Notes: generated from the letters alone by a model not told the origin. A stretch of DNA of 64,000 nt from Odobenus rosmarus divergens (GCF_000321225.1 NW_004450477.1:1681864-1745863); one strand, 5' to 3'. Numbered from the stretch's first letter, positions 36,137 to 48,513 are shown. Translations and numbers: made by a program.

Positions 36137-36625
36137 GGTATTGGTGTTATCTATATTACTGCATAACAGATGATGCCCAAACTCATAAACTTAACACAAC
36201 AATTTTGTTATAGCTCAAGGTTTTGTGGATCGGGAATTCAGGAAGGTCTTGGGTAGGCAATTTATCCCTGACCCACATAGTGGGTCACCATTAGCTGTGG
36301 TGGCTGGGGCCAGAGGATGCTTCTTCAGTCATGGTCCTTGGAACTCTGTGGATTCACCACCCCTCCCTATCACTCCTCCTCCTCCCCTCCTCCTCCCCAT
36401 GATCTCTTCCTCTGGGGCCTCTCCACATGGCTTGTACTTCCTACAGCACGGTGATAGAGGGGAGTTGAACTTGTTATAGGGCAGCTGGCTTCCAAGAGAC
36501 AAGGCAAAAGCTGCTAGTCATTGCAAAGTCTAGGCTAGGAACTAGTTGGCATCATTTTAATGCCAATAAAATCTGTTGCTCAAAATCTATTCCTCAAAGT
36601 TGCCACAGGGCCTGCCTCGATTCAA
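36137..36625 (-). repeat. Probable MaLR-type LTR, reversed
   Basis: TTGGTGTTATCTATATTACT is close to the reverse complement of the end of the element to its left, followed by GGATCGGGAATTCAGGAAGG and, near the right end, GATTCAAGGGGAGGAG. The family is uncertain; no coding remains. Confidence 0.45.
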
Positions 36626-36719
36626 GGGGAGGAGAAATAGATCAAACCTCTGAAGGGAAAAGGGTAAACAATTATGGTCTCAGTAGATAAAACAAAAACT
36701 AGCTTTAGATCTCAAAGTG

Positions 36720-36840
36720 TTACCTTGTGAATCTTAGTATACCCCCATTTTATGGATGAAGCTGAGGCTAAGAGAAGTAATTTGCCAAGTTTACTAACTT
36801 TTAAGGACCGGCATCTGGATTCAAATTTGAGTCAATTAAT
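36720..36840 (-). repeat. MIR element fragment
   Basis: CCCATTTTATGGATGAAGCTGA followed by AGAAGTAATTTGCC is the reverse complement of the MIR core. Confidence 0.65.
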
Positions 36841-36904
36841 CCAAACTATGACCTCTTTCTACCTCTCCTTGCAAAATACAGTAAATATACAATTTATACT
36901 ATAT

Positions 36905-39200
36905 TTTCTTCTTTAAAATTGAGATATAATTGACATATAACATTGTACTAATTTTGGGTGTACAACACAGTGATTTGATATTTGTATATATTGGAAATGA
37001 TCACAATAAGTCTAGTTCGTATCTATCACCATAGTTACAACTGGTTTTTTTTTTTCTTTTTGAAAATGAGAACTTTTAAGGTCTACGCCCTCAACTCCAA
37101 ATGTACAATACAATATTACTGCTGTCACCATGTTGTACATTACATCCTCAGCTGGAACTTTGTACCTTTGGGCTCCCTTCACACATTTCACCTACCTCCC
37201 AGTGCTCTCTGTATCTCGGATTTGTGGTTGGTTGGCTTTTTTAGATTCCACAGACAAGTAAGATCATATGGTGTTTGTCTTTCTCTGTCTGACTGACTTT
37301 GCTTTGTATAATGCCCTCAAGGTCCGTCCACATTGTCCCAAATGGCAATATATCTCAATTTTTTGTGGCTGAATAATATTCCACTTTGGGGGATAGAATA
37401 TACCATGTTTTCTTTATCCGTTCACCTGTCTGGACATTATAGGTTGCTTCCATGTCTTAGCCATTGTAAACAATGCTGCTATGAATATAGGGGTGCTGAT
37501 ATTTATTCAGTTAGTGTTTTCATTTTCTTCCCATAAACAACCCAGAAGTAGAATCGCTGGATTATAGAGTAGTTCTATTTTTCACGTTTTGAGGAAACTC
37601 CATACTGTTTTCCAGATTGGCTGTACTGATCTACATTCTCACCAATAGTGGACAAGGATTCCCTTTGCTCCACATCCTTGCCAACACTTATTTCTCATCT
37701 CCTTGATACCAGCCATTCTAACAGGTGTGAGGTGATTCCTCATCATGGTTTTGATTTGCATTTCCTTCATAATTAGTGATGCTGAGCACCTTTACAGGTA
37801 CCTATTGGCCATTTGTATGTCATTTTTGGAAAAATGTCTCTTTAGTTCCTCTCCATTTTTTAAATCAGATTATTTTTTGCTGTTCAGTTATATGAGTTCT
37901 TTATATTTTTTGGATATTAACCCCTTATTTTATATATAAATATATATATTTTATATATAACCCCATATTTATATGACTTGCAAATATTTTCTCCTATTTA
38001 TGGGTTGCCTTTTCGTTTTGTTGATGGTTTCCTTTTGCTATACAGGAGGTTTTTAGTTTGATGTAGTCCCACTTCTTTGTTTTTGCTTTTGTTGCCTTTG
38101 CTTTGTTGTCAAATCCAACAAATAATTGCCAGACTGACATCAAGGAGCTTAACCACTGTGTTTCCTTCAGGAGTTTTAAGGTTTTATGTCTTATGTTTAA
38201 GTGTGGAATCTATTATGCATTTTTCTGTATGGTATAAGGTAGGGGTCCAGTTTCATTCTAATGTATGTAGCTATCCAGTTTTCCCAACACCATTTATTGA
38301 AGAGACTGTCCTTTCCCCCATTGTATATTCTTGCCTCATTTGTCATAAATTAATCTTATAGGGGAGCCTGGGTGGCTCAGTTGGTTGAGTGGCCTACTCT
38401 TGATTTAGGCTCGGGTCATGATCTTGGGGTTGTGGGATGGAGCCCCACACGGGGCTCTGTGCTAGGCGGGAAGTCAGCTTGAGTTTCTTTCCCTCTGCCT
38501 CTGTGCCCCCTTCACGCCTCCCCCACCATGCACACTCTCTAAAATAAGTGAATCTTTTAAAAAACCTCTATATATAGGTTTATTTCTGGGCTCTCTTATT
38601 CGTTCCATTGATCCATGTGTCTGTTTTTGTGCCAGCACCATACTGTTTCGATTAGTACTATTTTATAATACAGTTTAACCTCAGGAAGTGTGATGTCTCC
38701 AGCTTTGTCCTTGAGATTGCTTTGTCTCTTCTGGGTCTTTTGTGATTCCATACAAATCTTAGGATTTGTTTGTTTTTATTTATGCCATTGAAGCTTTGAT
38801 TAGGGATTTCATCACGTCTGTAGATTGCTTTGGATAGTATGAACATTTTAACAATATTATCCATGAGCATGGGGTACCTATTTGTGTCTTCAATTTCTTT
38901 CATCAGGGTCTTAAGAGTTTTCAGTGTATAGTCTTTCACCTCCTTGGTTAAATTTACTCCTAGGTATTTTATTCTTTGTGATGCCATTTAAATGATATTG
39001 TTAATTTCTCTTATAGTTGATCAGTGTATAGAAATGCAACCAGCTCTGTATATTAATTTTTTACCCTGCAACTTTACTGAATTCATGTATTCTAAGGTTT
39101 TTCATGGAGTCTTCAGGGGTTTTCTGTGTAACATGTCATCTGCAAATAGTGACAGTTTTACTTCTTCCTGATTTGGATGCATTTATTTCTGCCCCACAAT
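36905..39200 (-). mobile_element. Long decayed L1, 3' UTR to ORF2
   Basis: Antisense L1 of an older type: the 3' UTR is at 36905 to about 37560, then the ORF2 C-terminal part. A - strand frame at 38987-38658 still reads IKYLGVNLTKEVKDYTL and [14 protein letters not shown], recognisable ORF2 segments, but residues are missing and frames break elsewhere. A SINE at 38361-38560 splits it. The upstream reverse transcriptase and ORF1 are absent, so it is inactive. Confidence 0.9.
38361..38560 (+). repeat. Carnivore SINE inside L1
   Basis: A forward, diverged SINE starting GGGGAGCCTGGGTGGCTCAG; the L1 resumes on its right side. Flanking duplication is unclear. Confidence 0.9.
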
Positions 39201-39286
39201 TTATACTGTATTTTCTCAATTCTAAAGTGATATCTTCAGTAAGGAGGGTATTATCTCTGCCCGCCCCCCCCCAGCACACGGGGACA

Positions 39287-39331
<45 letters not shown>
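39287..39331 (+). repeat. CA-dinucleotide repeat
   Basis: About 22 CA units, almost pure, preceded by a C-rich patch (CCCGCCCCCCCCCAG). A likely polymorphic microsatellite. Confidence 0.97.
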
Positions 39332-39333
<2 letters not shown>

Positions 39334-39339
39334 CAGCTT

Positions 39340-41160
39340 TAATTTTTTTTTAACGCTAGGGAAATATCCTAAATAGCTTGATCATAGGCCTAACTCAACC
39401 AATCTTTAGGGCCAAGAAGATGGAATATTATAATTGGCAAACTCTACTAGAATCATAAGGTTTGAAGGAATAGTTCCCAGAAGGATGGGAAGACAAGACT
39501 AATAAAAACTCACTAGACATGCCATTGCTTCTTGTTTATAATGATCCCATTGCATCCTTGAAGGCTGATAGGATTCTCCCCCGCCTCCGAAGACTGGACT
39601 TAGGGGTTTGGGGGAGGGTATGAGAGGCAGGCGGTGTAGGAGAGCTAGTCCCAAGAATTGACTGTAGTTCTATCAGCTATTAACTCATTGTGGCTTTCCA
39701 TATGTTGTTGAGACTAAGATCCTTTTGTATTTCCTAAGAATCTGATAACTTCATAGAGAAATTAAATGGAAGCTAGTTGAAGGTGACCCTTTGTCTTCAT
39801 GTGCTATACTCTGTAGTTGGACCCTTCATGTTCATGTTCTGGAGATGTTCGATAAATGTGAATTGAGGACATGAAGGTACTTGGCCTTATAAGCTCTTGA
39901 ATAAACAAAGTATAGGCTCTAATTAAACCATTTCTGATAGAAACAGTCTCTGTGATTTCCAGTTGCATTTTTTTTTAAATGAACTAGCTTCTTTAATTTT
40001 CTTCTTAAAAATTTTATTTGGATGAGGTCAGAAATTGGGGAATTTCTCTTCCATTACTCACACTGCTTCCCAGCTGCTGGCCTCATGTTCTCCACTGTAG
40101 AGGAGACATCAGTGAGCCACAGTTCTGCTGCCGTGTACACCAGACTTGACAGAGAAGCCCCAGGCTCTGGAAGACCCACCCTCCCAGTGTCCCTGGTTGC
40201 CATTGGTAGCCTGAGTTCTGGGCGGCTCTGAAACTCTAGAGGAAGGCCACTGATATCTGTTCGAACTACTGTCTCTTCATCACCCATGTACCCTGGCTCC
40301 TGGCTTCACATTTATATTAGTGAGTCCCTTGACTCAAGTTTGAACTTTTTAATATCAAAGTCAGAAATAAAACCAAATGGGTTAGTTGACTTTGGGGAGC
40401 CCTAAGGAAATCCTCTCTTGAAAGCTTCTGAGCCTTCTGGAAGATTATTTGTTAATGGTACCTACAGTCTCTTCATTTCTCTTGCCACCCAGTTGAGCCC
40501 AAGATGCTTTTTGTCCTACCCAGTCAGTTCAACAAGATGTACTCAGTTTAAACATGGAAATAAAAGAGGGGAAGGAAATTAAGGAATTTCATGAACTTGG
40601 GCTCGGACACATTTCCGTAAGAGCACTCAAACAGGCATGTCTGTAGCTGGATGGTTGAATTACAACAGTCTTGGCATAGTGAAAATGAAAGCAGATTTAA
40701 CTTTGGAAACAAGTACCAAAAAACCAAAAACGCCTGTAGTCTTCTTTCCCCTCCAGAAGACATCAAAGAAATGGGCATTGATAGTTGAGGTTTGTTCAGG
40801 GAAAAAAGTTAATTACTATCAATAAGGGTAAGAAAATTATTTTTCTCTATTAATCATATATACTACTAACCCGGTATCTCCTCCTCCCTCCTCCTCGTCC
40901 CCTCCCCCCCCGTCTTTTCCTTACCCATAATTTTCAATTCCTATTCTTCCAATCCCTTAGTCCCATGGATAGTGCTCTTCTGTACAGCTTTACCTCCCTA
41001 CCCTCTAGACCGAATTAATTGCCTTCAGGGCAGCAATCTACAGTCCCTTGCCTCCACATCCTTCTGGTGTTTGATGTCTCATTCCTGCTATTCCCAAACC
41101 TTATATTCTGCATTCTTACACTCAGGTTTTAGAAGGCAGGTTGTTGTTAGTGAATAAGAA
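39340..41160. other. Non-coding, no gene recognised
   Basis: A slightly GC-richer patch at 40040-40300 has open frames on both strands without known similarity. A pyrimidine run lies at 40879-40920. No gene is supported. Confidence 0.45.
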
Positions 41161-41164
41161 TGAC

Positions 41165-41380
41165 GACTGACACCTGGCAGGTATGTTCCTGCCCAGCTTT
41201 GCCACTTCCTGGCTGGTGATCAGGCTAAGTTATTTTTAACTAGTTACCTCCTCTGACAAGGGAGATTTAAAATCGCTCCTTATAAGTTTCTGAGGACTAA
41301 AATACCTGCACAATTAAAGCATAACACTTGGCCCATTAAAAAGGATTGAATAAATGTTAGGTGTTGCTATTGCTATTGTT
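41165..41380 (+). repeat. MIR element
   Basis: CCCAGCTTTGCCACTTCCTGG, AGTTACCTCCTCTGACAAGG and AGGACTAAAATACCTGCACA to GGATTGAATAAATGTTAGG follow MIR from core to 3' end. Confidence 0.75.
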
Positions 41381-41454
41381 GTCATTGTTAAAATTCCACA
41401 TCTCTGTCAGCAGATGCTGCTAACACTTCTACAAATAAATGGTTTCTAACTTTG

Positions 41455-41690
41455 GTTTTAAGTCAAACTCCTTACAATGGCCATTCAGAGCCCTGTACAT
41501 TCTGGTCCCTCTGTTACCTCTCTGACCTCCTCTATCCCATGACATACACATTCACTCAGGTGTAAGTTCCATGAGGGCAGGGAATCTCATCTGTTTTGTC
41601 AATTTCTGTATTTCCAGTGCTTAGAATTGTTCCTGGCACATAGTAGGTGGTCTATAAATATTTATTGAATGATTGAGCACTGGTACAAAT
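41455..41690 (+). repeat. L2 3' end
   Basis: GTAAGTTCCATGAGGGCAGG, then GTATTTCCAGTGCTTAGAAT, then CTGGCACATAGTAGGTGGTC and TATTTATTGAATGA is the characteristic L2 3' end. Confidence 0.85.
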
Positions 41691-41699
41691 ATCACTACC

Positions 41700-43890
41700 T
41701 TGGTGAAGCTTTTCCTGTTTCCCCAGGCATGGTTACTCTATTTTCTATATTTCTGTGATACTTAATACATTCTCCAATTAACATTTATAACATTGTATTT
41801 TTATGGAAAACATATTTAAGGCTCTTAAATTCAGCCAGCTGGTATAATTCAAAAGCACATTTTTATTTAATAGACTGAAACCTCACATTGCACAGGTTTG
41901 ATTGAATGATTACAGAAATCATAATGCTCTGAGTGTTTTTAAATTACATTCCCATCATGTTTTATGAATTATTCCACAAAATTAAGTCCAAGCTTGAGAA
42001 AATCCAAGGAAAAGCAAATTAGAAAACTCCAGCACAGAGACATCTTAGGCAGTGGCATGTTCTGTGTCTTGACATTACAGAAACCTTGCTATTTTACTAG
42101 CAGATAGGGAGGACACTTGCAAAATTCTGCGTGAACATATCAGCATAGCTATAAAAATATGGCTGATAAGTAATCTGCGATCTCAAAAGTGAGTCATGGA
42201 TGAGCATACCTTTTAGGTTGGCCTTGAAGGGGGCTTCATGTGGGGGTAAATCCACCAATTTTAAGGAAAATGTTATTTCTAAAAACCAGGAGGCATCTAC
42301 ATACCCTAAAATTCTCATCAGATCTAAAGAAAGAACTAATAAAATATGCTATCCTTGGGGTTAAAAGCAGTGAACAAGACAAGAACCAAGCCCAAATACA
42401 TTTCTATGCCATCCTTGCAATGCCAGGGCCAGCACCACTGGCTGGTTAATTGTATATTTATTCCACTGCTATCATTTTGGATGTGGAACATATTTTAAGC
42501 CCTTGATTGATAACCTGTCCCTGTCATTCTCTACTGGAAAATGTCCTGGAACACACACATGGGAGAAATTACTTGTCCCAGGGCAACAATGTGACTGCTA
42601 AGTGGAATTCTGTCTGCAATCGGAGGTGATAACAATCTAAGGAAGCCCCCATCTAAAGTGCTGTGACAGCTGTGAATGCCTTTGACAGCAGCTATTATCA
42701 ACTTCAGTGAACACGTTTTCACCTGGAAAGGCATTTGTGATGAGTAGGGGCTTCTGGGATGGAATCAAGATGAACATCCATTCCTGGCTAATGATTTCAT
42801 ATCTTCTCTGCTATCGTCTCTTGGATTTCTCAAATCCAAGATGATACAAAATCCCTGTTCACATGTCGGAGCCACAGAGAGACAGTGACTTTGGTGGTGC
42901 TCACTGGCTGAAGTCTCCAGAGAAACGTGATTGTGTTATAGCCTAGGAACTCTGAAAATTAAAATCTGTGTTGGTGCCCAGTTCCATCTTCCTTGAGTGG
43001 ACCTGTGTTTTGAGACATCTGATGGTTTCCCTTTTTTGCTTGTTGTTCTTATGGCTCTGTGTCCTCCAGGTCTGCCTTAGTGATCCTGCTCTCTAAGCAT
43101 GCATTTTAAATATTTGTTTTAGGAATTGGGGGGGTCGTGGCCCCACTAGAATGGGAGCTCAGAAGAAGGGTCCATTCATCTGGTGCCTAACAGGTACTCA
43201 TTAATGAACATATTGAAGGGATATTGCTGGGAACTTTTTTTTTTAGTGCAAATACTTATTGATTCTAGTTAGTTTCTAATACCATGTATGAATCTTGGTT
43301 TAATATCTCCTCCTTCTTTGAAGATCTTGGATTAGTCAGAATATGAGTGATTTTGCAGAGAATTACAGTTCTCCCCACTTGAATATTTATTTTCTTCAGA
43401 CTTCTTAAGACAACCTCTTAAAAAATATCTTTGAGAACACCTCACCAAATCCAGGAAACCCTCCTCTGCCCTTATAGGATTCAGACTTTGTGACGTTTGG
43501 CCTGAGAGACCGCTCTCTAAAACTTGTTTCTCTCTTGGGCAGAGCGAAACCATTCATTCCCTCTTTGATTTGCCCCACGAGGCAAAAATCCTCCTCAGTC
43601 TTCCTTTGCAGGCTTATCTTGTATCCCTGGGCTTCTAAAGAGTTCCATGCCAAGCCTTCTCTTTCTCTCTGAGGGCACCAACATCCACCGCTTCAATTAT
43701 CACCTATGAGATAATTTCCTCCAAATCCAAAGTATCTCCAAGTCAAAAATACCAAATAAACTCAAGGACCCATATATTCCCTTAGTCAACAAATATTTAA
43801 TGAACACCTGCTGTGTGTGAAGCCCAGTAACCACTCATTCTCACCACTCAGATGTCCTAGAACTACTTCTCTATGTCCAAACACATTGAG
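41700..43890. other. Non-coding, no feature recognised
   Basis: No gene supported. A fragment at 43785-43830 (AACACCTGCTGTGTGTGAAG) looks repeat-derived. Confidence 0.45.
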
Positions 43891-43899
43891 AATCTTTCT

Positions 43900-44243
43900 T
43901 CCAGAAGGGCAATTCAATCTGTATTTCCTAGCTTGATAAATGATACCGTCATCCACTTGGTCACCCAAGCCATAAACTTGGGATTCATCTGAAATGTCTT
44001 TCTCCTTCACTACCCCCCCATAACCTCCATCAGTGATGGTGCCCACATCCAGTTAGTCAAAAAATTCTAAGCATTAGATCCTCTGAAGAGCTCAGATCTG
44101 CTTTCTTCTACAGCCCCTTGGCCACTGTTTAAATTTAGGCCTTCATCACTGACTCATTTTAGTCTTCTCTGATACATTCTTCACACTACTGGCATCAGAC
44201 CTTTGTGATGTGCAAATTTCACCATTAATTTCTCTCCCTAAAG
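43900..44243 (+). mobile_element. L2 fragment, left half
   Basis: TTGGTCACCCAAGCCATAAAC, then TTGGGATTCATCTGAAATGT and CACATCCAGTTAGTC match the L2 ORF2 end in sense orientation. It continues beyond the SINE at 44258. Confidence 0.75.
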
Positions 44244-44257
44244 CACTTCATGGTTCT

Positions 44258-44453
44258 TTTTTTTTTTTTTTAATATTTTATTTATTTATTTTTTTTGACA
44301 GCGAGAGAGAGAACACAAGCAGGAGGAGTGGGAGAGGGAGAAGCAGGCTTCCCGTGGAGCAGGGAGCCTGATGTGGGGCTTGATCTCAGGACCCTGGGAT
44401 CATGACCTGAGCCAAAGGCAGACGTTTAAGGCCTGAGCCACCCAGGCACCCCA
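44258..44453 (-). repeat. Carnivore SINE inside L2
   Basis: A reversed copy with poly-T at the left; the exact 14-bp duplication CACTTCATGGTTCT (44244-44257 and 44454-44467) is L2 sequence. Confidence 0.96.
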
Positions 44454-44467
44454 CACTTCATGGTTCT

Positions 44468-44690
44468 GAAACACCTTCAGAATTAAGGTCAAGCTCCTTA
44501 GCTGGGCCATGGCACTGTTCTGTACCTGGTCCTTGCCCTATCTCCTGTGTAACCTGCTCTTGGTCCATAGGAACAAATTGCTGTTTCCCAGAGACCTCAC
44601 ATCCTTTCCTATCTCTGTACCTAAGTATATCTGCTTGAGAAATCCTTTATCTTCCCCCTACACTACCATTTCTATTTTAAATGCCACACA
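44468..44690 (+). mobile_element. L2 fragment, right half
   Basis: GGTCAAGCTCCTTAGCTGGG, then CTGTACCTGGTCCTTGCCCT is the L2 sequence expected after the point interrupted by the SINE. Confidence 0.7.
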
Positions 44691-44691
44691 G

Positions 44692-44830
44692 CTTAATGGA
44701 TGAGCATCAGAACTTTGGGGCCAAGAAAACCTGATGTCTAATACTGGACAAGTTGCTTTTCTTCTTTTTGCCTCAATTTTGTCATTAGGGTTTTTGTGAG
44801 AATCAAATTAGGTATTTATTGAATAACTGA
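44692..44830 (+). repeat. MIR element
   Basis: TGGATGAGCATCAGAACTTTGG, TGCCTCAATTTTGTCATTAG and TTTTTGTGAGAATCAAATTA follow MIR order. Confidence 0.65.
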
Positions 44831-45244
44831 ATGAATTATGTATTCATTTAGTGCCTACTGGCTGCCAAGCTCCATTCTAGGAGCTGCAGAGATAGCAGTG
44901 AACAAAACAGTTGGAGCTCCTACCCTAAAGGATCTTATATTCTATCTTGCACAAAGGAAGTGAACAAAAAAGGTTATAATTATTACTCATTAGGCTTAGG
45001 TGATATTTCCTCAGGGGAACTTTTCAGACCCAGTTCCTAATTTCCTTTCTGAATTAGGTGCTCATCTTCTGTAGGCCTATATCACCCAATATGGTGCTAT
45101 TATTACAGCATTATTGTTGTATCATAATTGCTGGTATTTTTATCTTGCTCACTACAACCCTATGAGTTCCTCGAGGACCGAGCCTGGGACTTCTCTTCTT
45201 ATCATACCAGTTTCTAATACACAAGAGTATGCCTTACATGTTGT

Positions 45245-45490
45245 TTTAAAATAACATTTACTACTACAGAGCATTTGTCATATGCCAGACACTATGTTAA
45301 CTGCCTTAAATATATTCTGTAAATTAATCTCCAGAGCAACCGTATGAAACCAGTACCATTTCACCTACTTTCCAGGTGAGGAAAATGAAGAAACCAAATC
45401 TTGAAGATGCAAAGCAACTTGCTAAGGTCACACAGCCGGCGTGTAGTGAAACCAAGCAGGGGACCCCAGTCTGCCTGGCTCCAGAGCCCC
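45245..45490 (-). repeat. MIR element, nearly complete
   Basis: ATATGCCAGACACTATGTTA, CTTTCCAGGTGAGGAAAATG, TTGCTAAGGTCACACAGCC and CTGCCTGGCTCCAGAGCCCC are the reverse complement of MIR through its whole length. Confidence 0.9.
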
Positions 45491-45494
45491 AATT

Positions 45495-47574
45495 TTAATG
45501 ATGATGCTTGATGAGAGGAGCCATTTCTCCAAAGGCAGTTGGAGATGTATGGTCTGCATATAATTTCTTTTAGAAACACCTATGTACATAAGACAAAACC
45601 TTAATCCAGAATCAGATGTTCGTAGATGCTTTAGCATAGTTATTTTTTTCTATAATTGATCTATGTGACTGTCCTCACCCTGCTGAGACGTGGGGAAACA
45701 AATGGTTTTAAACTTGCCAATTCTTAGAATTATAGCCTCTTGCAATTTCAACTGTCTTTGAATAGCTCCAATTCTTGGGTGATTGTTCAGTTTTTTAGAC
45801 ATCCTTCCCTCTCCCTAACCCTTCTGCCTAGCCATACCAAGCCACTGATTTTAGTCTTTATGGTGCTGGGGCTTACCTTGCCCAATTGGGGAGGGAGGTG
45901 GTGGGGAGATACTCCTTGAGGTGGTTATTTCTCAGAGTCTCAAATGGGAAAGGGGGCCAAAGTAAGGCCCTAAGGCTGAGAACAAAGCCAAACTTCTCTA
46001 ATATCTCTCTTTGGGGACCTGCTTTTTCCACCTTTCATCTCCTTCCCACACTCAATCGGATTTGGAAGGAGTAGACTCTTTCCTCCACCTTCCTGCCTTT
46101 TCTGCACTTTCCCTGTGTCCTGCATCCTCCTTCCCAAAGTGAAATTTGCCCTCCTTTTCCCTAGGGCTAAACAGGAGAATGGTTGCCAGCCTACTTGATT
46201 TATGGGGAAAAGAATGAAAACACATCTGTTTAGCATTTTCAAATTATTACCCCGGTTACCCCAGTGTCTCAGAGGGTAATCACCGGTCTCTGGAGCTCTC
46301 TGGGTCCCTTGACAGTAACGTGACTGACAGCAGTCTTAGAGGAAGATTTACAGGGACTCTTAGATACCTCTTTCACCTGACTCACCACCCCTCCCCTCAA
46401 CCCAAATTCTTGGCCATAGTCCTCTCCTTCATGAGCAGCGTAGAAACAGTGGGAGTATTATCTCCACAGAATAAGTCGATATAGCCAATGAGCTATACAT
46501 TCAAATTCTGACAAATTTAGTCCCCATGATAACACCAGTTATATATATTAAGTATGAGATCATGGAGAAGTAAGCAGTACTAAACCCAAAATGAGAGGAT
46601 GCACTCTGAAAACAAATACTTGATTTGCAGACTGCGCTTTTACCTTCAGACTATCCCCAAAGAAAGGGGAAGCTTTTGTGAAAGGGAACAAATTAGTAAG
46701 GAAACTGACAACCATGGAGGTCAGTAACAGAAATAGTAAGAGGAACTGTAGATCTTCATAGTGATGACTACACTCTCAAGCCTCTTTAGTTCAGTGTGCA
46801 GTTTATCTTTTACTTATATTTATCTCTGTATCTTGCAAGTCTTAGGTCCAAAGTAGGTCGTTACCGTATGAGGGGGAAAAAAATCTCATGTAAGCTGAGA
46901 TATGGATAAAAAAATCAACTTGCATACTGTAAGTCCACTGGAAGTCCACTGGAAAGGCAGAAAAATAAAATTATTAAGATGCCTAAAAAAAGAATATAAA
47001 ATAGGAAAAAGAAAAAGGCCCCCTTGTTTGAGATTATCATTACCATCTGGGTTGTGAACTATTTGATTCTAATTCTAGAAGCTTGATGCCAGAAATAACT
47101 TATTACCAGGGAGATAGGCTGGAGAATTGTCAGGAATGACAGGGTTGCTTTTGTTTTTTGTTTTTTTTTAAATATCTATACCACAAAATGATAAAGCTGA
47201 TAAACCACACAGTAACGTGAAGGGATGAGCCATATAGCCTTGTACTTTCTGCTACATATATGAATGCTGTCCTTTATACCCCAGTTCTTCCTTTCTCACC
47301 CCACAAAAGGTCGGAGGCCACTTTTGATAAGCAGAGAATGCTTTAAACTCTCTTCTCTCTGGAGGAAAGTAATGGATGCATCTGGGGTCTGTTGAGAGTT
47401 TATAATCTAATCCATCGACTTTGCCTAGTACTAGCAATTCTGTTCACAGCTCTTTTCACAGTGGTCATGTTGAGAGTGTACATAAAGTACTTGATTCTTG
47501 ATCTATATTTATGAGCTCACATTAAATATAGATCAGTACTGTCCAATCACATTGAAAACGTGTCATTTTGATGT
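45495..47574. other. Non-coding upstream flank of MAPRE2
   Basis: Free of SINEs and of recognised L1. No gene supported. Overlapping open frames on both strands at 45886-46242 show no domain. Confidence 0.45.
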
Positions 47575-47720
47575 TCCAGTTCACCACTTCCTAGCTCTGT
47601 GACTTTGAGCAAGTTACTTAATCTCACCAGTTTACTCATTTTAAAACAGGGATGATGCTAATCGTACCTGTCTCATGGCCAGTGTATTTGAAAACTACAC
47701 TGCAATGATACAGAACAGCT
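47575..47720 (+). repeat. MIR element
   Basis: CACCACTTCCTAGCTCTGTG, AGCAAGTTACTTAATCTCAC and GGGATGATGCTAATCGTACC match the MIR core. Confidence 0.85.
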
Positions 47721-48401
47721 AGAATGTTGAGAGCTTCCAAATACTGAATTGAGTGTTGACTCGTTTAATTCAAATGAAAATAAAATAAACAAGGAGTTAA
47801 TTATCTGTATCAAGAGGCAGTTTAAGAATTTGAATTGGGGAGCCTTGGGTAACCATCATGTTCTAAAATGGTGGCTATTTAAAAAAAAACCCTTTGAGGA
47901 TTCTTTTCTGCAGAAAAATCTCATTTGCAATCTTTAATCTTCACATTATTAAAGTAAAGGCTGCATTGATTAGAAGGAAATATAGCTTCCTCTTAGGTTT
48001 TCAGGTTTGGGGCTACTTTGGGGGAGGAGGTTGGATATCTGAACCCCCTTAGTCTGGTACATTTTCTGGAGCAGGCCACCAGATCTTTGTATATTTTTTT
48101 GCGACCAGACTGAGTTTAATTTGAATGCTCTAAGAACTTGGTGTTGAAGGAGTTAAAGGGTCTCCCACACCCCTCTGCCTGAATCGTTCTTTTGTGTACA
48201 CAGCTGCAGTCGGAGCCCGGGTCGGAAAGGAAATGGTTAGAGGAAGAGCTGGTTTTCAGACTAGGCGAGTCTGTGAGGGGGGCTGGGGGTGGCCTGGGGT
48301 TTTACATGCCAGATGTAGGCCTGCCCCGGTGCCTGCCTGGAGCTGCTCGCGTGGTCACGCCTCGGCCCTGTGCGAATTGAGGAGAGGTGATGAGTTAGCG
48401 G

Positions 48402-48415
48402 GTTGCTATGGTGAC
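48402..48415 (+). promoter_or_regulatory. RFX-type X-box
   Basis: GTTGCTATGGTGAC fits the X-box consensus RYYNYY-N(1-3)-RRNRAC with a 2-base spacer. RFX factors bind such sites, often at genes needed for cilia. It lies about 245 bp upstream of the MAPRE2 ATG, where promoter X-boxes usually sit. Binding is inferred. Confidence 0.55.
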
Positions 48416-48424
48416 GGGCCCGGC

Positions 48425-48430
48425 CACGTG
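48425..48430 (+). promoter_or_regulatory. CACGTG E-box
   Basis: A palindromic CACGTG in the context GCCACGTGAC, the type bound by USF, MYC/MAX or TFE3-class factors. It is placed between the X-box and the CRE of the MAPRE2 promoter. The sequence is certain; its use is inferred. Confidence 0.5.
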
Positions 48431-48453
48431 ACCCGGTGCTGCTGCCGGCGCTT

Positions 48454-48461
48454 TGACGTCA
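48454..48461 (+). promoter_or_regulatory. Full palindromic CRE
   Basis: TGACGTCA is a perfect cAMP response element of the CREB/ATF type, in a CpG island close to the probable start site, where such elements are most often active. The sequence is certain; its function is inferred. Confidence 0.6.
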
Positions 48462-48466
48462 GCAGC

Positions 48467-48513
48467 CGGGAGGGCGGGACGCGGGAGGGCGGGACGCAGG
48501 AGGGCGGGGCGGG
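48467..48513 (+). repeat. Three-copy 15-bp GC-box tandem repeat
   Basis: Three consecutive 15-bp units: CGGGAGGGCGGGACG twice, then CAGGAGGGCGGGGCG. Each contains a GGGCGG core expected to bind SP/KLF factors, and the last extends to GGGGCGGG at 48506-48513. It lies at or next to the presumed MAPRE2 start site. If transcribed and read in the MAPRE2 frame it would encode a repeating REGGT-like peptide. Confidence 0.85.

Noticed and set aside
38658..38987. 109-codon - strand frame as a host gene
   Set aside because: Its residues match the L1 ORF2 region; it is a decayed mobile-element remnant.
39287..39331. CA repeat as part of a coding frame (Thr-His run)
   Set aside because: A microsatellite read through in all frames.
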